From CAWECB01 sp963807465 (GTDB taxonomy: Bacteria > Patescibacteriota > Minisyncoccia > Minisyncoccales > Minisyncoccaceae): a DNA stretch of 64,000 bases. Below, piece by piece: positions 42,643 through 50,563 of the stretch (positions are counted from its first letter, which is position 1; every line of letters begins with the position of its first letter). The notes below the pieces were generated by a model. The model made no database searches and had not been told where the DNA came from. It worked only from the letters and a program-made list of their open reading frames with translations. The stretch spans positions 136,180-200,179 of the forward strand of contig CAWECB010000002.1 of NCBI GenBank assembly GCA_963807465.1, given 5' to 3'. Made by a program: the position numbers and the translations under genes.

Positions 42643-43703
42643 AAACGTACAAAGAAAAATATAGGCCGGTAAGGTTCCCAAGGGACGAGCAGAAGCATAA
42701 CCACACAATAGAGTGGTGGTATTTTAACGGCAACCTTAAAGGAAAAAACAGTAAGACGTTTTCCTACATGAACTGTCTCTTCGCCGCGAAGCCGGATAAA
42801 TTGAATATACCTTTCCTTAAAAACAACCTTATCAAAGAGATATTCTTTTCCCATTATCTTCTGAGCGATAACAAAACATGGATCGCGAAGGAAACCAATC
42901 CCCTGTGCGCCATGGATAAGAACAGCTTCAAGAAGCCCCTTCTCTGGATTAATTACGACAACTCCTGCCTTATAGAAGAAATAGAACCTTTCAAATACCA
43001 CATCGTCAATAACGTAATTGACCTTAAGATGGAATCCAAAAAGAATCCCCTTCTCCTTAACAAAAAGGGGTTCCTTGATTTGGGCACAAAGACGACCTAC
43101 TATTATTCAATTACCAGCTTGAAGACGAAAGGGTTAGTTAAAGTAAAGGGGAAATGGATTCCGGTTGAGGGTATCTCCTGGATGGACCATCAGTGGGCTC
43201 AAGCGCCGTCCACAGGAGAAGATCAATGGAAGTGGTTCTCCATCCAATTAGATAACAAGATTGATCTGGTCTGTTTCGCTTACGGAAACAAAATAAAAAC
43301 ATACCATGCGAGCATGATCGATAAGAAAGGAAAAACCGATTTTACAAACAAGATAACGATTAGCGAAGGAAGGAACAGATACAAGAGTAAAGAAACGGGA
43401 AATATTTATCAGTTGGAATATAATATCAATATACCCGAATTTAAGCTCAATCTGCACATTAAGCCCTTGAAAAAGGAACAAGAAATGAACTTCGGCCCGA
43501 TAAACTACTGGGAAGGAGGCATATCCATAAAAGGAACTTTTAACGGCAAAAAAATGACAGGACTGGGATTCTGCGAATTGCTCTTACCTTTCAATAAAAA
43601 TATGAAGTTCAAGATAAAACCCTTGAGAACTGCCTTGAAGGAGCTCTCTGACCTGTCAACGAAATCGATATACTATCTGAATAGCAAAATACAGAATAAA
43701 TAA
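42621..43703 (+). CDS. AttH/CrtC-type lipocalin-like protein (carotenoid 1,2-hydratase family)
   Basis: This 360-residue protein has the family marks HTIEWWYFNGNL near residue 30 and the second half motif GISWMDHQWAQAP, matching the AttH/CrtC lipocalin-like double beta-barrel. Some members hydrate carotenoids and others act on secondary metabolites. No carotenoid genes are nearby, so the assignment is fold-level only. No signal peptide is visible. It begins inside the DUF2090 gene and ends at a good terminator. Confidence 0.65.
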   Translation: MEKSKEIKTYKEKYRPVRFPRDEQKHNHTIEWWYFNGNLKGKNSKTFSYMNCLFAAKPDKLNIPFLKNNLIKEIFFSHYLLSDNKTWIAKETNPLCAMDKNSFKKPLLWINYDNSCLIEEIEPFKYHIVNNVIDLKMESKKNPLLLNKKGFLDLGTKTTYYYSITSLKTKGLVKVKGKWIPVEGISWMDHQWAQAPSTGEDQWKWFSIQLDNKIDLVCFAYGNKIKTYHASMIDKKGKTDFTNKITISEGRNRYKSKETGNIYQLEYNINIPEFKLNLHIKPLKKEQEMNFGPINYWEGGISIKGTFNGKKMTGLGFCELLLPFNKNMKFKIKPLRTALKELSDLSTKSIYYLNSKIQNK

Positions 43704-43728
43704 AAAGGGGCCATTCGGCCTCTTTTTA
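43702..43728. terminator. Bidirectional terminator between converging genes
   Basis: AAAAAGGGGCC-ATTC-GGCCTCTTTTT lies between the plus-strand lipocalin-like gene and the minus-strand SIMPL gene. Confidence 0.85.
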
Positions 43729-43733
43729 ATAAT

Positions 43734-44468
43734 CTATCTTAGCGAGAATGACGCTTTGACCGTTATCATGACATCTTTATTCACTGTCGAGGTGTCGTAA
43801 TTGCCGTAATCCGAAATGTCGGTTGAATTAGGCTGTAAGACCTGAACAACCCCCATGCTTGCGCTCTTAAGATCGCCCACCTTTTTACCAGTGCTCTCGG
43901 CAATACTCTCCGCTCTCTTTTGCGCATCTTTCATCGCTTCGGGTAATAGGCTCACTCTCATATCTGGAAGCTTTGTATAATAATATTCCGGAGCGGAAGC
44001 GGAGAATATGACTCCCTGGTCAATTATGGGCTGAATGCTCTTGGACAGGGTCCCTATCTTACTAATATCCGAGGACTGAATCATAACATTCTGCATAAGG
44101 GTATACTGGTCCGGACCGGGATTACCACTCTTGTCATAGTTGTACTCTTTCTGCATTGATACCGGAGAAATAGTCAATTCCGCACTAGTAATCCCGTTAT
44201 CATTTAAAAACTTTGAGACAATATCCTCATCTTTTTTCATCTGTGCGTAGCCGTTATTTAATTCTGTAGCATAAACCGTTCTCGAAAAGCTTGCATTCCA
44301 TTTGACCAAGTCTGACGTTACCGTCTGCTTAGCCGAACCCGTGACCGCAAGAGTGTCTTCCGCCGCCTTCACCTGATATGCGGCATAAGAGCCGATGATT
44401 ACTCCGACAATAAGACAAATGCCCAAGATAACTGATGTTTTAATTAGGCTTCTTTCTAAAATTTCCAT
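43734..44468 (-). CDS. SIMPL domain (DUF541) protein, second copy
   Basis: A 244-residue membrane-anchored SIMPL protein. It has an N-terminal helix (TSVILGICLIVGVIIGSYAAY), then DTLAVTGSAKQTVTSDLVKW and DAQKRAESIAESTGKKVGDLKSASMGVVQV. It is a different subtype from the copy at 7.4-8.2 kb (TVNAT-less tail, more Ser/Asp). It precedes a signal-peptidase gene in reverse order and may be part of the cell-envelope group. Function is unknown. Confidence 0.85.
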   Translation of the reverse strand: MEILERSLIKTSVILGICLIVGVIIGSYAAYQVKAAEDTLAVTGSAKQTVTSDLVKWNASFSRTVYATELNNGYAQMKKDEDIVSKFLNDNGITSAELTISPVSMQKEYNYDKSGNPGPDQYTLMQNVMIQSSDISKIGTLSKSIQPIIDQGVIFSASAPEYYYTKLPDMRVSLLPEAMKDAQKRAESIAESTGKKVGDLKSASMGVVQVLQPNSTDISDYGNYDTSTVNKDVMITVKASFSLR

Positions 44469-44523
44469 ACTTTTTTATTTATTATTATACTAATATATTA
44501 TCACTGACAACTATTTTGTAAAG

Positions 44524-45081
44524 TTATCTGCTTAAAATAACCTTGGCCATTATGTCTTTCTTCCCGACTAATCCGAAACGGGTGGAATCCAAAGATCCGC
44601 TGGTTTCGTCTCCTAAAAGCAAATATGTATCTTCGGGAATAGTCGGATAGCTCTCAGCATAAAGCTCTAGCATCTTGTAGCTACCAATTAAATACGGCTT
44701 CCCTTCTGAATTAACCAGCGGAGAACCATTGACCATAATCTCATAGCTTCCACTATTCTCTTTCAGGCTCCACTTATCTCCAGGAATGCCTCTTACGAAC
44801 TTTATTAAAAGATTCTTGTCTCCCGAATAATCATACAAGATGACATCCCCTCTCTGTATCGGATGGCAATCGTAATAGCCGAAAAGGGCCCTAACGTTTT
44901 CATTAGGAACAATATATGGATACATTGAAGATCCTTGAACAATCATTTCCTTTGAGCTGACAGGACATTCTTTAGGGGGCGCTGCTGATCCCTCTTTCTT
45001 ATGCCTATTCAGTAATGCTACCCCTACTAAAAGCGAGAATACAGCCAAAACCAAGATTAAAACGATAAATCTCTTTTTCAT
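44524..45081 (-). CDS. lepB: Signal peptidase I-like protease (S26)
   Basis: It cleaves signal peptides outside the membrane. After MKKRFIVLILVLAVFSLLVGV (anchor), the catalytic Ser lies in QGSSMYPYIV and the general-base Lys in LLIKFVRGIPGDKW, with the box D-like GDETSGSLDSTRFG near the end. The start is set at the Met of MKKRF rather than 12 residues upstream. Length ~185 is short but within the bacterial range. It lies upstream of the second SIMPL gene and follows the fibre-like gene. Confidence 0.88.
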   Translation of the reverse strand: MKKRFIVLILVLAVFSLLVGVALLNRHKKEGSAAPPKECPVSSKEMIVQGSSMYPYIVPNENVRALFGYYDCHPIQRGDVILYDYSGDKNLLIKFVRGIPGDKWSLKENSGSYEIMVNGSPLVNSEGKPYLIGSYKMLELYAESYPTIPEDTYLLLGDETSGSLDSTRFGLVGKKDIMAKVILSR

Positions 45082-45183
45082 TAATTTAATTTTAGCAAAT
45101 ATGTTTCCCAGGCGCAATCAATAGGGAAAGATATTATGTAGCTATCGGACGTAGCGGAACCAGCCGATATTCTTCAAGAAAGG

Positions 45184-45857
45184 CTACTTGCAACAAAGAA
45201 CAGCGGGATTGGTGGTGTTAGGAGCCCCCAAAACACTAGTTGTGCCTGGATATACGTACAGCGCGTCTCCGTAGCCCGAGCAGGCCGAACCAGCGCCTAA
45301 GTTACCACCGCTATAGTAACAACTGAAATAGAAAGATTGCTGACTTCCTCCAACACTCATTATGGTGTATATCCCAGACCCACTGGGGTACCCACTAAGC
45401 ACTCCCCCGAAATTCCACATAAGAGTAGACGAACTAAAGGTTGCAACCGCGGTATACCCACTCAGGCACGTTGAAGTGTTCCCCAAGACATAGCACGTAG
45501 CATAGGAGGATCCCCCCGCTGCATCCACATAGGCCTTGGGGCGGCATCGGTCGATACGGTGGGCGTAGCCACATTCTGAATCCTGTTTGAATTGAGATTC
45601 ATTGTTCCGTTAACATCCAGCTTGTAGGCCGGGGTATTGGTTCCTACTCCAACATAGCCGTTAGTCGTATCTAGGCAGAGGGTATTGGCGTTGCACTCCA
45701 TCTGGGCCCAGGTATGGCCGGGATTGGGAGTTCCGACGGTGACGGCCGAAGCCTGGCCGATCTGCCTCAAGACCCCGATGTAGTTGCATACTTCAACGCT
45801 GAGGAGAAAGAGAATGACGAGAGAGAGGATGAGATAGTGCCTTTTTTGTATCTTCAT
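45184..45857 (-). CDS. Membrane-anchored fibre-like protein, frameshifted
   Basis: An N-terminal hydrophobic helix (HYLILSLVILFLLSVEVCNYIG) is followed by YVGVGTNTPAYKLDVNGTMNLNSNRI, the head region typical of phage tail fibres and bacterial adhesin-like proteins (IGTxxPxxKLxVxGT). After one missing C near 45,540 the frame continues KAYVDAAGGSSYATCYVLG and a Ser/Gly/Tyr-rich domain ending VLGAPNTTNPAVLCC, with six or more Cys. The start chosen avoids the terminator just upstream. It is probably a surface pilin- or fibre-like protein; whether phage-derived is unknown. Confidence 0.55.
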
Positions 45858-45882
45858 GTGTTTATTGTTATTTATATATGCC

Positions 45883-45907
45883 AAAAAGAGGCCTATTCAG
45901 GCCTCTT
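45883..45907 (-). terminator. Terminator after the beta-CASP nuclease gene
   Basis: AAGAGGCCT-GAAT-AGGCCTCTTTTT on the minus strand lies between the MBL nuclease and the fibre-like gene. Confidence 0.85.
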
Positions 45908-46028
45908 CCTTAATTCCAAAACCAACCAATGTTATTATATCAGAGAGAGAGGATTTAGTGATATTAATTTTCATGTTGTCTTCATTATATCAAAGAGGAT
46001 AAAGCAGTGTCAAGCGCTTAGGAAATCA

Positions 46029-47057
46029 TCATATTTCATATTTCTCCCCGCGGACGGGAACAATAGTCCCCGGACTTACATTTTTTTCCATTATCGTCGA
46101 CAAAGAAACACTGGCTTCTTCTTCCCCGTGGTCTATGAAAACGCGCCTCGGTTTAGGGGTCTTGATTGTTTCCGCCCAGCTCATTAACTGCAATTGGTCA
46201 GCGTGCGAAGAAAAAGATAGTATTGCCAAGACATCGGCTCTTACTTCTATTTCCTTTTTCTCTACCTCAATAACCTTATCTCCATTCATTAGCCTTTTCC
46301 CCAAAGAATCTTCAGGCTGGTAAGAAACAATTAAAAGAGTATTGTCGCTATTTCCCAGATACTTCTTCAAATAATGGTTAATTCTTCCCCCCTCGAACAT
46401 TCCGCTTCCCGCCATAACGATCTTTGGCGGGGGAACATCATCAATCCTGTTCGACTCTTCCCGTGTCCTCGTAAAATATAATCCGTCGAAATCAAATAGG
46501 TCGTCGCCATCTTCTAACAGTTTCCTCGCTTCCTTGTCGTAAAAATCATAATACTTTTCATATACTCCCGTAATCTTTATGGCCAAAGGACTGTCTAAGA
46601 ATATGGGCACCTTGGGAATCATCTTGTTTTCGATCCATTGATTCAGTTCGTAAATTATTTCCTGCGTCCTTTCAAGGGCAAGTATGGGAATAATCAAAAC
46701 TCCTTTTTTTTCTATCGTTTCCTCTATTTTCCTTTTTAAAACCTGAAGACCCCTCTCTTTGGGCTCGTGCAGCCTGTCTCCGTAAGTGGATTCTATAACC
46801 AGGACATCAGCACCGTCTATTCTCTCTGGATCTTCAATGATTGCTGCCGGAGAATTTCCCAAGTCTCCGGAAAAAACAATCTTCTTTTCCCTTCCTTCGT
46901 CCTTTATCCAAACTTCATAAATAACGGATCCCAGTATGTGACCCGCATCCCTTGCCCTTACCCTTACTTCTCCATTAATTTTTTTTTCTTCCCTGTATTT
47001 CAAAATGGTAAAGAAGTCCATTAGAGGATATATGTCTTTCTCGGAATATAATGGATC
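46029..47057 (-). CDS. MBL-fold beta-CASP ribonuclease, N-terminus missing at the junction
   Basis: A metallo-beta-lactamase/beta-CASP RNA exonuclease or endonuclease. Present are DAGHILGSVIYEVWI, FSGDLGN, VIESTYGDRLHEPKERGL, LIIPILALERTQEIIYEL, FLDSPLAIKITGVYEKY, VMAGSGMFEGGRINHYLKKYL, and the C-terminal SFSSHADQLQLMSWAET. The first ~120 residues, including the HxHxDH zinc motif, are missing. The frame continues upstream as DPLYSEKDIYPLMDFF and then runs into unrelated DNA at about 47,050. So the gene is truncated, not intact; in its true genome it would be ~460 residues. Confidence 0.9.
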   Translation of the reverse strand, partial: DPLYSEKDIYPLMDFFTILKYREEKKINGEVRVRARDAGHILGSVIYEVWIKDEGREKKIVFSGDLGNSPAAIIEDPERIDGADVLVIESTYGDRLHEPKERGLQVLKRKIEETIEKKGVLIIPILALERTQEIIYELNQWIENKMIPKVPIFLDSPLAIKITGVYEKYYDFYDKEARKLLEDGDDLFDFDGLYFTRTREESNRIDDVPPPKIVMAGSGMFEGGRINHYLKKYLGNSDNTLLIVSYQPEDSLGKRLMNGDKVIEVEKKEIEVRADVLAILSFSSHADQLQLMSWAETIKTPKPRRVFIDHGEEEASVSLSTIMEKNVSPGTIVPVRGEKYEI

Positions 47058-47533
47058 TGGTATTTATTGGACTTCTACAGAGTATTCTTATTATCAAGCC
47101 TGGATATATACTATCAATTCTGGCTGGGCAGGAGGAGCTTAATAAGGATGCAGGAACCCCGCCGCTTAATGTTAGGGCTATCAGATCTTTTTCATTAGGA
47201 AGCAATGTATCAGCTCCAGCCCCAGCTCCAGTAGTCCCTGTATTTGTTCGTAATCCTATGACATGCTATCAGGTATGGGTAAATGCAAAAGGTAACTTCG
47301 AGTTCCTGTTCTGGTACCTGTATGCAGACAGCAACTGGATAAAGATATATGACAAAAGCGGTAAAGAAGTATATAGCATGAATATACCAATCGACAGTCC
47401 AGTATTTGAAGTAAGCTTACCTGATGGAATATATACTGTAAAGACATTTACAGACAATAGGGATATACTTCAGACATTTACAATAGGTAAAGATGCCAAT
47501 ACTCCACATCAGGATCTGGCTGGTATTGAATGA
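47047..47533 (+). CDS. C-terminal part of a DUF1566/Lcl-like surface protein, frameshifted
   Basis: One frame reads NGSGIYWTSTEYSYYQAWIY, matching the DUF1566 (Lcl C-terminal) domain, and the next frame continues PPLNVRAIRSF, the expected ending (usually VRAVRSF). A Pro/Ala linker (SAPAPAPVVPVFV) and a beta-rich tail (KIYDKSGKEVYSMNIP, DGIYTVKTF) follow. The start of the gene is missing: it meets the truncated beta-CASP gene at the junction. Base composition is clearly more AT-rich than the DNA to the left. Confidence 0.65.
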
Positions 47534-47559
47534 GTGATAAGTAATTAAAATATAACTAA

Positions 47560-47588
47560 AGCCCTGTAAATAATACAGGGCTTTTTAT
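47560..47588 (+). terminator. Terminator after the DUF1566-like gene
   Basis: GCCCTGTA-AATAA-TACAGGGC followed by TTTTTATTTTG. Confidence 0.9.
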
Positions 47589-47852
47589 TTTGCTAACTAA
47601 CTTTAATTGCCTGGGGATACTGAACACATTTCGAACCAATTACTATGAAGAATAATAGATTTTAAATATAAAATAGAAGAACTTAATTTTGAATTTGCTT
47701 CATAATATTTAGAAATTAATTTTTATTGAAATATTAATAATTTCCTCGAAAAAGAGTATGGATATATTTCAATATTTTTAATAATATGATAAAATTTTTT
47801 GGTAATATTAAGCATTATAGAAAATTAAAAAAATTGTATAAGGGGGAAAAGT

Positions 47853-47960
47853 ATGGAGAAGGATAATAAGAAGGAATACGTTAAGCCAGAACTAGTTGAA
47901 CATGAAAATCTAAATGAAATTACTAAGCAAGATGATGAATTCTCTGTACCAACAAGCTAG
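47853..47960 (+). CDS. Putative RiPP precursor peptide A (35 aa)
   Basis: The peptide opens MEKDNKKEYVKPELVEHENL and ends with EFSVPTS. The segment YVKPELxxxExxxxxT fits the leader pattern YxxPxLxxxGxxxxxT of lasso and related RiPPs, recognised by the RRE/PqqD-type protein, except that Gly is Glu. A strong Shine-Dalgarno (AAGGGGGAAAAGT) precedes the ATG. The C-terminal ~10 residues after the Thr-Lys differ from the sister peptide and would be the core. The first core residue is not Gly, so a classical lasso is unlikely. No maturase is in the window. Confidence 0.5.
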   Translation: MEKDNKKEYVKPELVEHENLNEITKQDDEFSVPTS

Positions 47961-48130
47961 ATTTGATTAACACTATTATCTCCAGCAAAGATAAAGTATA
48001 TATAAAAAAATAAAGAAGAATACTAAAAACTTTTATTAGCTGAGCTTAGAAGCCTAAAAGAAGTAACAAAAAATGATGTTTGTTCGAGATTGATAGAATA
48101 GTTTTAAGAAATACTATAAGGGGGAAAAGT

Positions 48131-48241
48131 ATGGAGAAGGATAATAAAAAGGAATATGTTAAGCCAGAACTGATTGAGCATGAAAATTTAAATAAAATCA
48201 CTAAGGCTGATGACCCATTTAATTCTAATATACCAGGTTAG
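48131..48241 (+). CDS. Putative RiPP precursor peptide B (36 aa)
   Basis: The leader is nearly identical to peptide A (KKEYVKPELIEHENLNKIT), with the same upstream sequence ATAAGGGGGAAAAGTATGGAG. The core differs: ADDPFNSNIPG versus QDDEFSVPTS. Conserved leader with variable core, in tandem, is a pattern typical of RiPP families. The two genes are ~170 bases apart and both lie in AT-rich DNA without nearby biosynthetic genes. Confidence 0.5.
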   Translation: MEKDNKKEYVKPELIEHENLNKITKADDPFNSNIPG

Positions 48242-48523
48242 CACTATTATCTCCATCAAAAAGATAAAGCATATAGAAAAAAATATAAAAAAGAATAAGA
48301 AAAACTTCTTATATGCCATCTTTAAAATGGTGTTTAATTGATTTACTTGAAGTAGGGCTTTCTTGGAATATTTACTAGAAAAAGGTTTAAAAGTCTTTAA
48401 ATGCCATTCATTTCTTTCTTCTTTAGTTATGTTACTAAACTTATCACCTTTAAAATAATTTTCTATATTATTTCGAGTATTACTCAAGATGGATATGATA
48501 GAAAAGCATAATAAGACAATCAA
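48188..48523 (-). CDS. Hypothetical membrane-like frame overlapping precursor B
   Basis: A 111-residue minus-strand frame with hydrophobic ends and a charged middle (NITKEERNEWHLKTFKPFSSKYSKKALLQVNQLNTIL). The hydrophobic C-terminal part is antisense to the precursor-B region and may be an artefact of AT-rich DNA. The middle part looks protein-like. No family is recognised. Confidence 0.25.
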   Translation of the reverse strand: MIVLLCFSIISILSNTRNNIENYFKGDKFSNITKEERNEWHLKTFKPFSSKYSKKALLQVNQLNTILKMAYKKFFLFFFIFFSICFIFLMEIIVLTWYIRIKWVISLSDFI

Positions 48524-48804
48524 AGGAATAATGAGATAAGCATATATATATTAATAATAACATTAGTAATACCAAGACGATAAGAGAAGTAATGAGATGA
48601 AGTTTGGTATTAATAGGTGGGGATTAAAATTCCTTCAGAAGATTCCAGTTTTACAGTTCGTGCAAGTTTCGCAAAATGACTTTAAAAATGATAGTGAGTC
48701 AATCATGGCTGAGCATTGTGGTCAGGATTAAAAATGAGTCCTAGAATGGAATGTCAAGTAAATTCTTAACTGTCTCATTTTCATGCGTGAATGGGACATC
48801 TGGG
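48524..48804. other. AT-rich spacer with possible IS remnants and one 44-codon frame
   Basis: A plus-strand frame of 44 codons (48597-48731) begins MKFGINRWGLKFLQKIP and is preceded by AAGAGAAGTA. It matches nothing I recognise. TGTCTCATTTT boxes and a GACAC...GTGTC inverted repeat at 48769-48825 look like IS ends. Otherwise the stretch shows nothing. Confidence 0.35.
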
Positions 48805-48894
48805 ACACTATAAAAAAGGGTGTCTCATTTTATAAATATTTGATAAGATAGATATTTGGTTTGTGCAATTGGACAAATTGTATTAAATAATTAA

Positions 48895-49843
48895 TTATGG
48901 ATTTACTATATATGGTGTTCCTCTTTTCCAGACAGCATATATCCGATATGTCATTTTTCTAGAACCTGAAAGTGTTGACTCTTTAAATGTTCTACCTTCG
49001 CTTCTTTTTTTATCATAGTGGGCTTTAAATTCAGGATCACATTGTTGAGCTGACATTGTTGCCAGGTAGATAGCATATCGCAGGTGCGGAGAACCACGCT
49101 TTGTTATTTTCGTGTTTCTCTTAAGAGATAGCCCACTTTGTTTAACTTTAGGATCTATACCTGCAAAAGCAACCAAAGATTTACCAGAGGGAAACCTGCC
49201 AATATCTCCAATTTCAGATATTATAATATCTGATACAACAGGACCAATCCCAGGGATTGAGAGTAAGAAGCTTGCGCAGGTTCTTATCTGTTTTTTTATG
49301 TGCATATTTTCTAAGCTGCTTTTACGCCAGTCTGCAAAGATTCATGACAGGAAGACAGTACCTGTACCAGCATACTCATCAGGCTGAATCTTTTCTATTC
49401 TTCTAAGCATCATCCTTACCATTCTTTCAATCGTAGACAGTTTTTCTGCAGTTCTTATAACAGATTTGGTAAAAATAAAGTCTGCCTGCCCTACATATCT
49501 TCCTTCACCCTGAAGGGCAAGCTTTGCGATAATTAGTGCATCGCTCATATCAGTTTTTCTGCCTCTTACAGTAACTTTTACAAATTGTTTTGTTGTAATT
49601 GGATTTATAAGACGCAGTGGGATATCTTGTTTAATACAGCCAAGGGCAAGGTCACGATGATAATCCCCAGTTGACTCACAAGCAACTATAACTTTTTTGT
49701 GTTTATCTTTAATATTTGTGATTAATTGTTCAATTTCAGCTGCAGTATTTCCAATTTGATACGACTCAACTTGTTTGCCTGAACGATTGATGCGTGCTCC
49801 AAGCAAGTATATCTTTTGAGACATCAATACCAATAATATTCAT
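48895..49843 (-). pseudogene. IS110-family transposase (DEDD/Transposase_20), frameshifted
   Basis: The start is MNIIGIDVSKD (first Asp of the RuvC-like DEDD fold), after AGGAGG 6-7 bases upstream. After a one-base shift near 49,797 come VACESTGDYHRDLAL (Glu) and GRKTDMSDALIIAKLAL (two Asp). The C-terminal part, after another break near 49,330, is LLSIPGIGPVVSDIIISEIGD, FPSGKSLVAFAGIDPKVKQSG and HLRYAIYLATMSA, i.e. Transposase_20 with the catalytic Ser region. Restored length ~310 residues. All DEDD residues remain legible, so decay is recent or is sequencing error. Confidence 0.85.
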
Positions 49844-49849
49844 TTGTCT

Positions 49850-50110
49850 ACCTCCTATCTTTGTCTAAAGCAAAGAAAGAAGAGAAAAGAGAAGAAAGAA
49901 ACGGAGATAACACAAAGGTCTTACATAAAGACAGAAATTATAATAGTCTTGTTTGTTATTAGGGGCTATTTCCCCAACCTAGAATACATCACTTTCTCTG
50001 CCGGCAAGACCAGATACTCATTTAATGGACGCTTAATTGCTCCAAGACAAATTGATGCTGGCTCTCCGCCGTTTCAGTATATATTTTCTCTCTAGGTAGT
50101 ACTATACAAG
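49850..50110 (-). ncRNA. Possible IS110 bridge-RNA region (5' noncoding end)
   Basis: In IS110-group elements the noncoding DNA before the recombinase encodes a bridge RNA with two guide loops. Here ~260 bases lie between the transposase ATG and the right direct repeat, with no convincing protein frame. The stretch holds GC-rich patches (CTCTGCCGGCAAGACCAG, GATGCTGGCTCTCCGCCG) that stand out in AT-rich DNA and may form stems. I did not fold it; this is a positional prediction only. Confidence 0.35.
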
Positions 50111-50248
50111 ACAAATGGTACACTATAAAAAAGGTGTCTCATTTTTATTTTTAAAAAATAGGTGTTATTATTTGTGCAATTGGTCAAATGATTTTAAGAA
50201 TTTATAGATATAGTTTATAACTAAGCTTACATATCATTTTCTGGAGGC

Positions 50249-50494
50249 TCACTTTCTAATCCTAAATATTATAAAAAGTATTATATTTATGATTATTGTT
50301 AAAACAATACTTACAATAATTGAAGTTGATATAGGAAAATAAATACTAAAATTTTCTTTTTTTATACTTATATCTCCCGGAAGTTTACCTGCAAATGGTA
50401 TTTTCGAAAATAAAAATATTATTCCTCCGAGAATAGCAATACCAATACCTATAAATAAAATAATTTTTCCTAAGTTTGAAAAATTTGAATTCAT
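50249..50494 (-). CDS. DUF2905 small membrane protein
   Basis: An 81-residue protein with two membrane helices (IILFIGIGIAILGGIIFLFSK; IIVSIVLTIIINIILFIIF) and between them the family signature LPGDISIKKENFSIYFP. Function of DUF2905 is unknown. It lies ~60 bases beyond the IS110 flank, intact, and is followed by the HAD phosphatase on the same strand. Confidence 0.85.
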   Translation of the reverse strand: MNSNFSNLGKIILFIGIGIAILGGIIFLFSKIPFAGKLPGDISIKKENFSIYFPISTSIIVSIVLTIIINIILFIIFRIRK

Positions 50495-50563
50495 TTTCTT
50501 TATAATTTTTAATATCTTTAAAGAATCAAAAAATGAATAATTATAGCTATGTAAATTATTTAT

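Larger units (their letters stand above)
47837..48290 (+). repeat. Tandem duplication carrying the two precursor-like genes
   Basis: Two imperfect units of roughly 170 bases share TATAAGGGGGAAAAGTATGGAG, the leader-coding part, and the 3' flank CACTATTATCTCCA followed by AAAGATAAAG(T/C)ATATA. The core codons and a ~110-base spacer between the units differ. The duplication therefore covers Shine-Dalgarno, leader and flank. Confidence 0.7.
48879..50119 (-). mobile_element. IS110-family insertion sequence, decayed
   Basis: The element carries an IS110-type transposase gene on the minus strand, a ~250-base noncoding 5' region, and short 3' flank. IS110 elements lack terminal inverted repeats and use a DEDD recombinase guided by a bridge RNA. 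The exact ends cannot be set from sequence alone; the limits given are those between the direct repeats. Confidence 0.7.
48805..50189. repeat. Imperfect ~70-bp direct repeats flanking the IS110-like element
   Basis: Left copy 48805-48878 and right copy 50120-50189 share ACACTATAAAAAA, GGTGTCTCATTTT and TTGTGCAATTGG(A/T)CAAAT in the same order. They frame the ~1.25-kb transposase region, suggesting insertion between duplicated sequences or an older composite element. Confidence 0.6.

Noticed and set aside
45858..45884. Upstream start for the fibre-like protein
   Set aside because: It lies in the terminator of the preceding gene; the Met before KIQKRHYL is better.
47853..48241. Lasso-peptide precursors
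   Set aside because: Leader fits partly, but cores are short and do not begin with Gly, and no lasso B or C genes are in the window. Kept as RiPP-like only.
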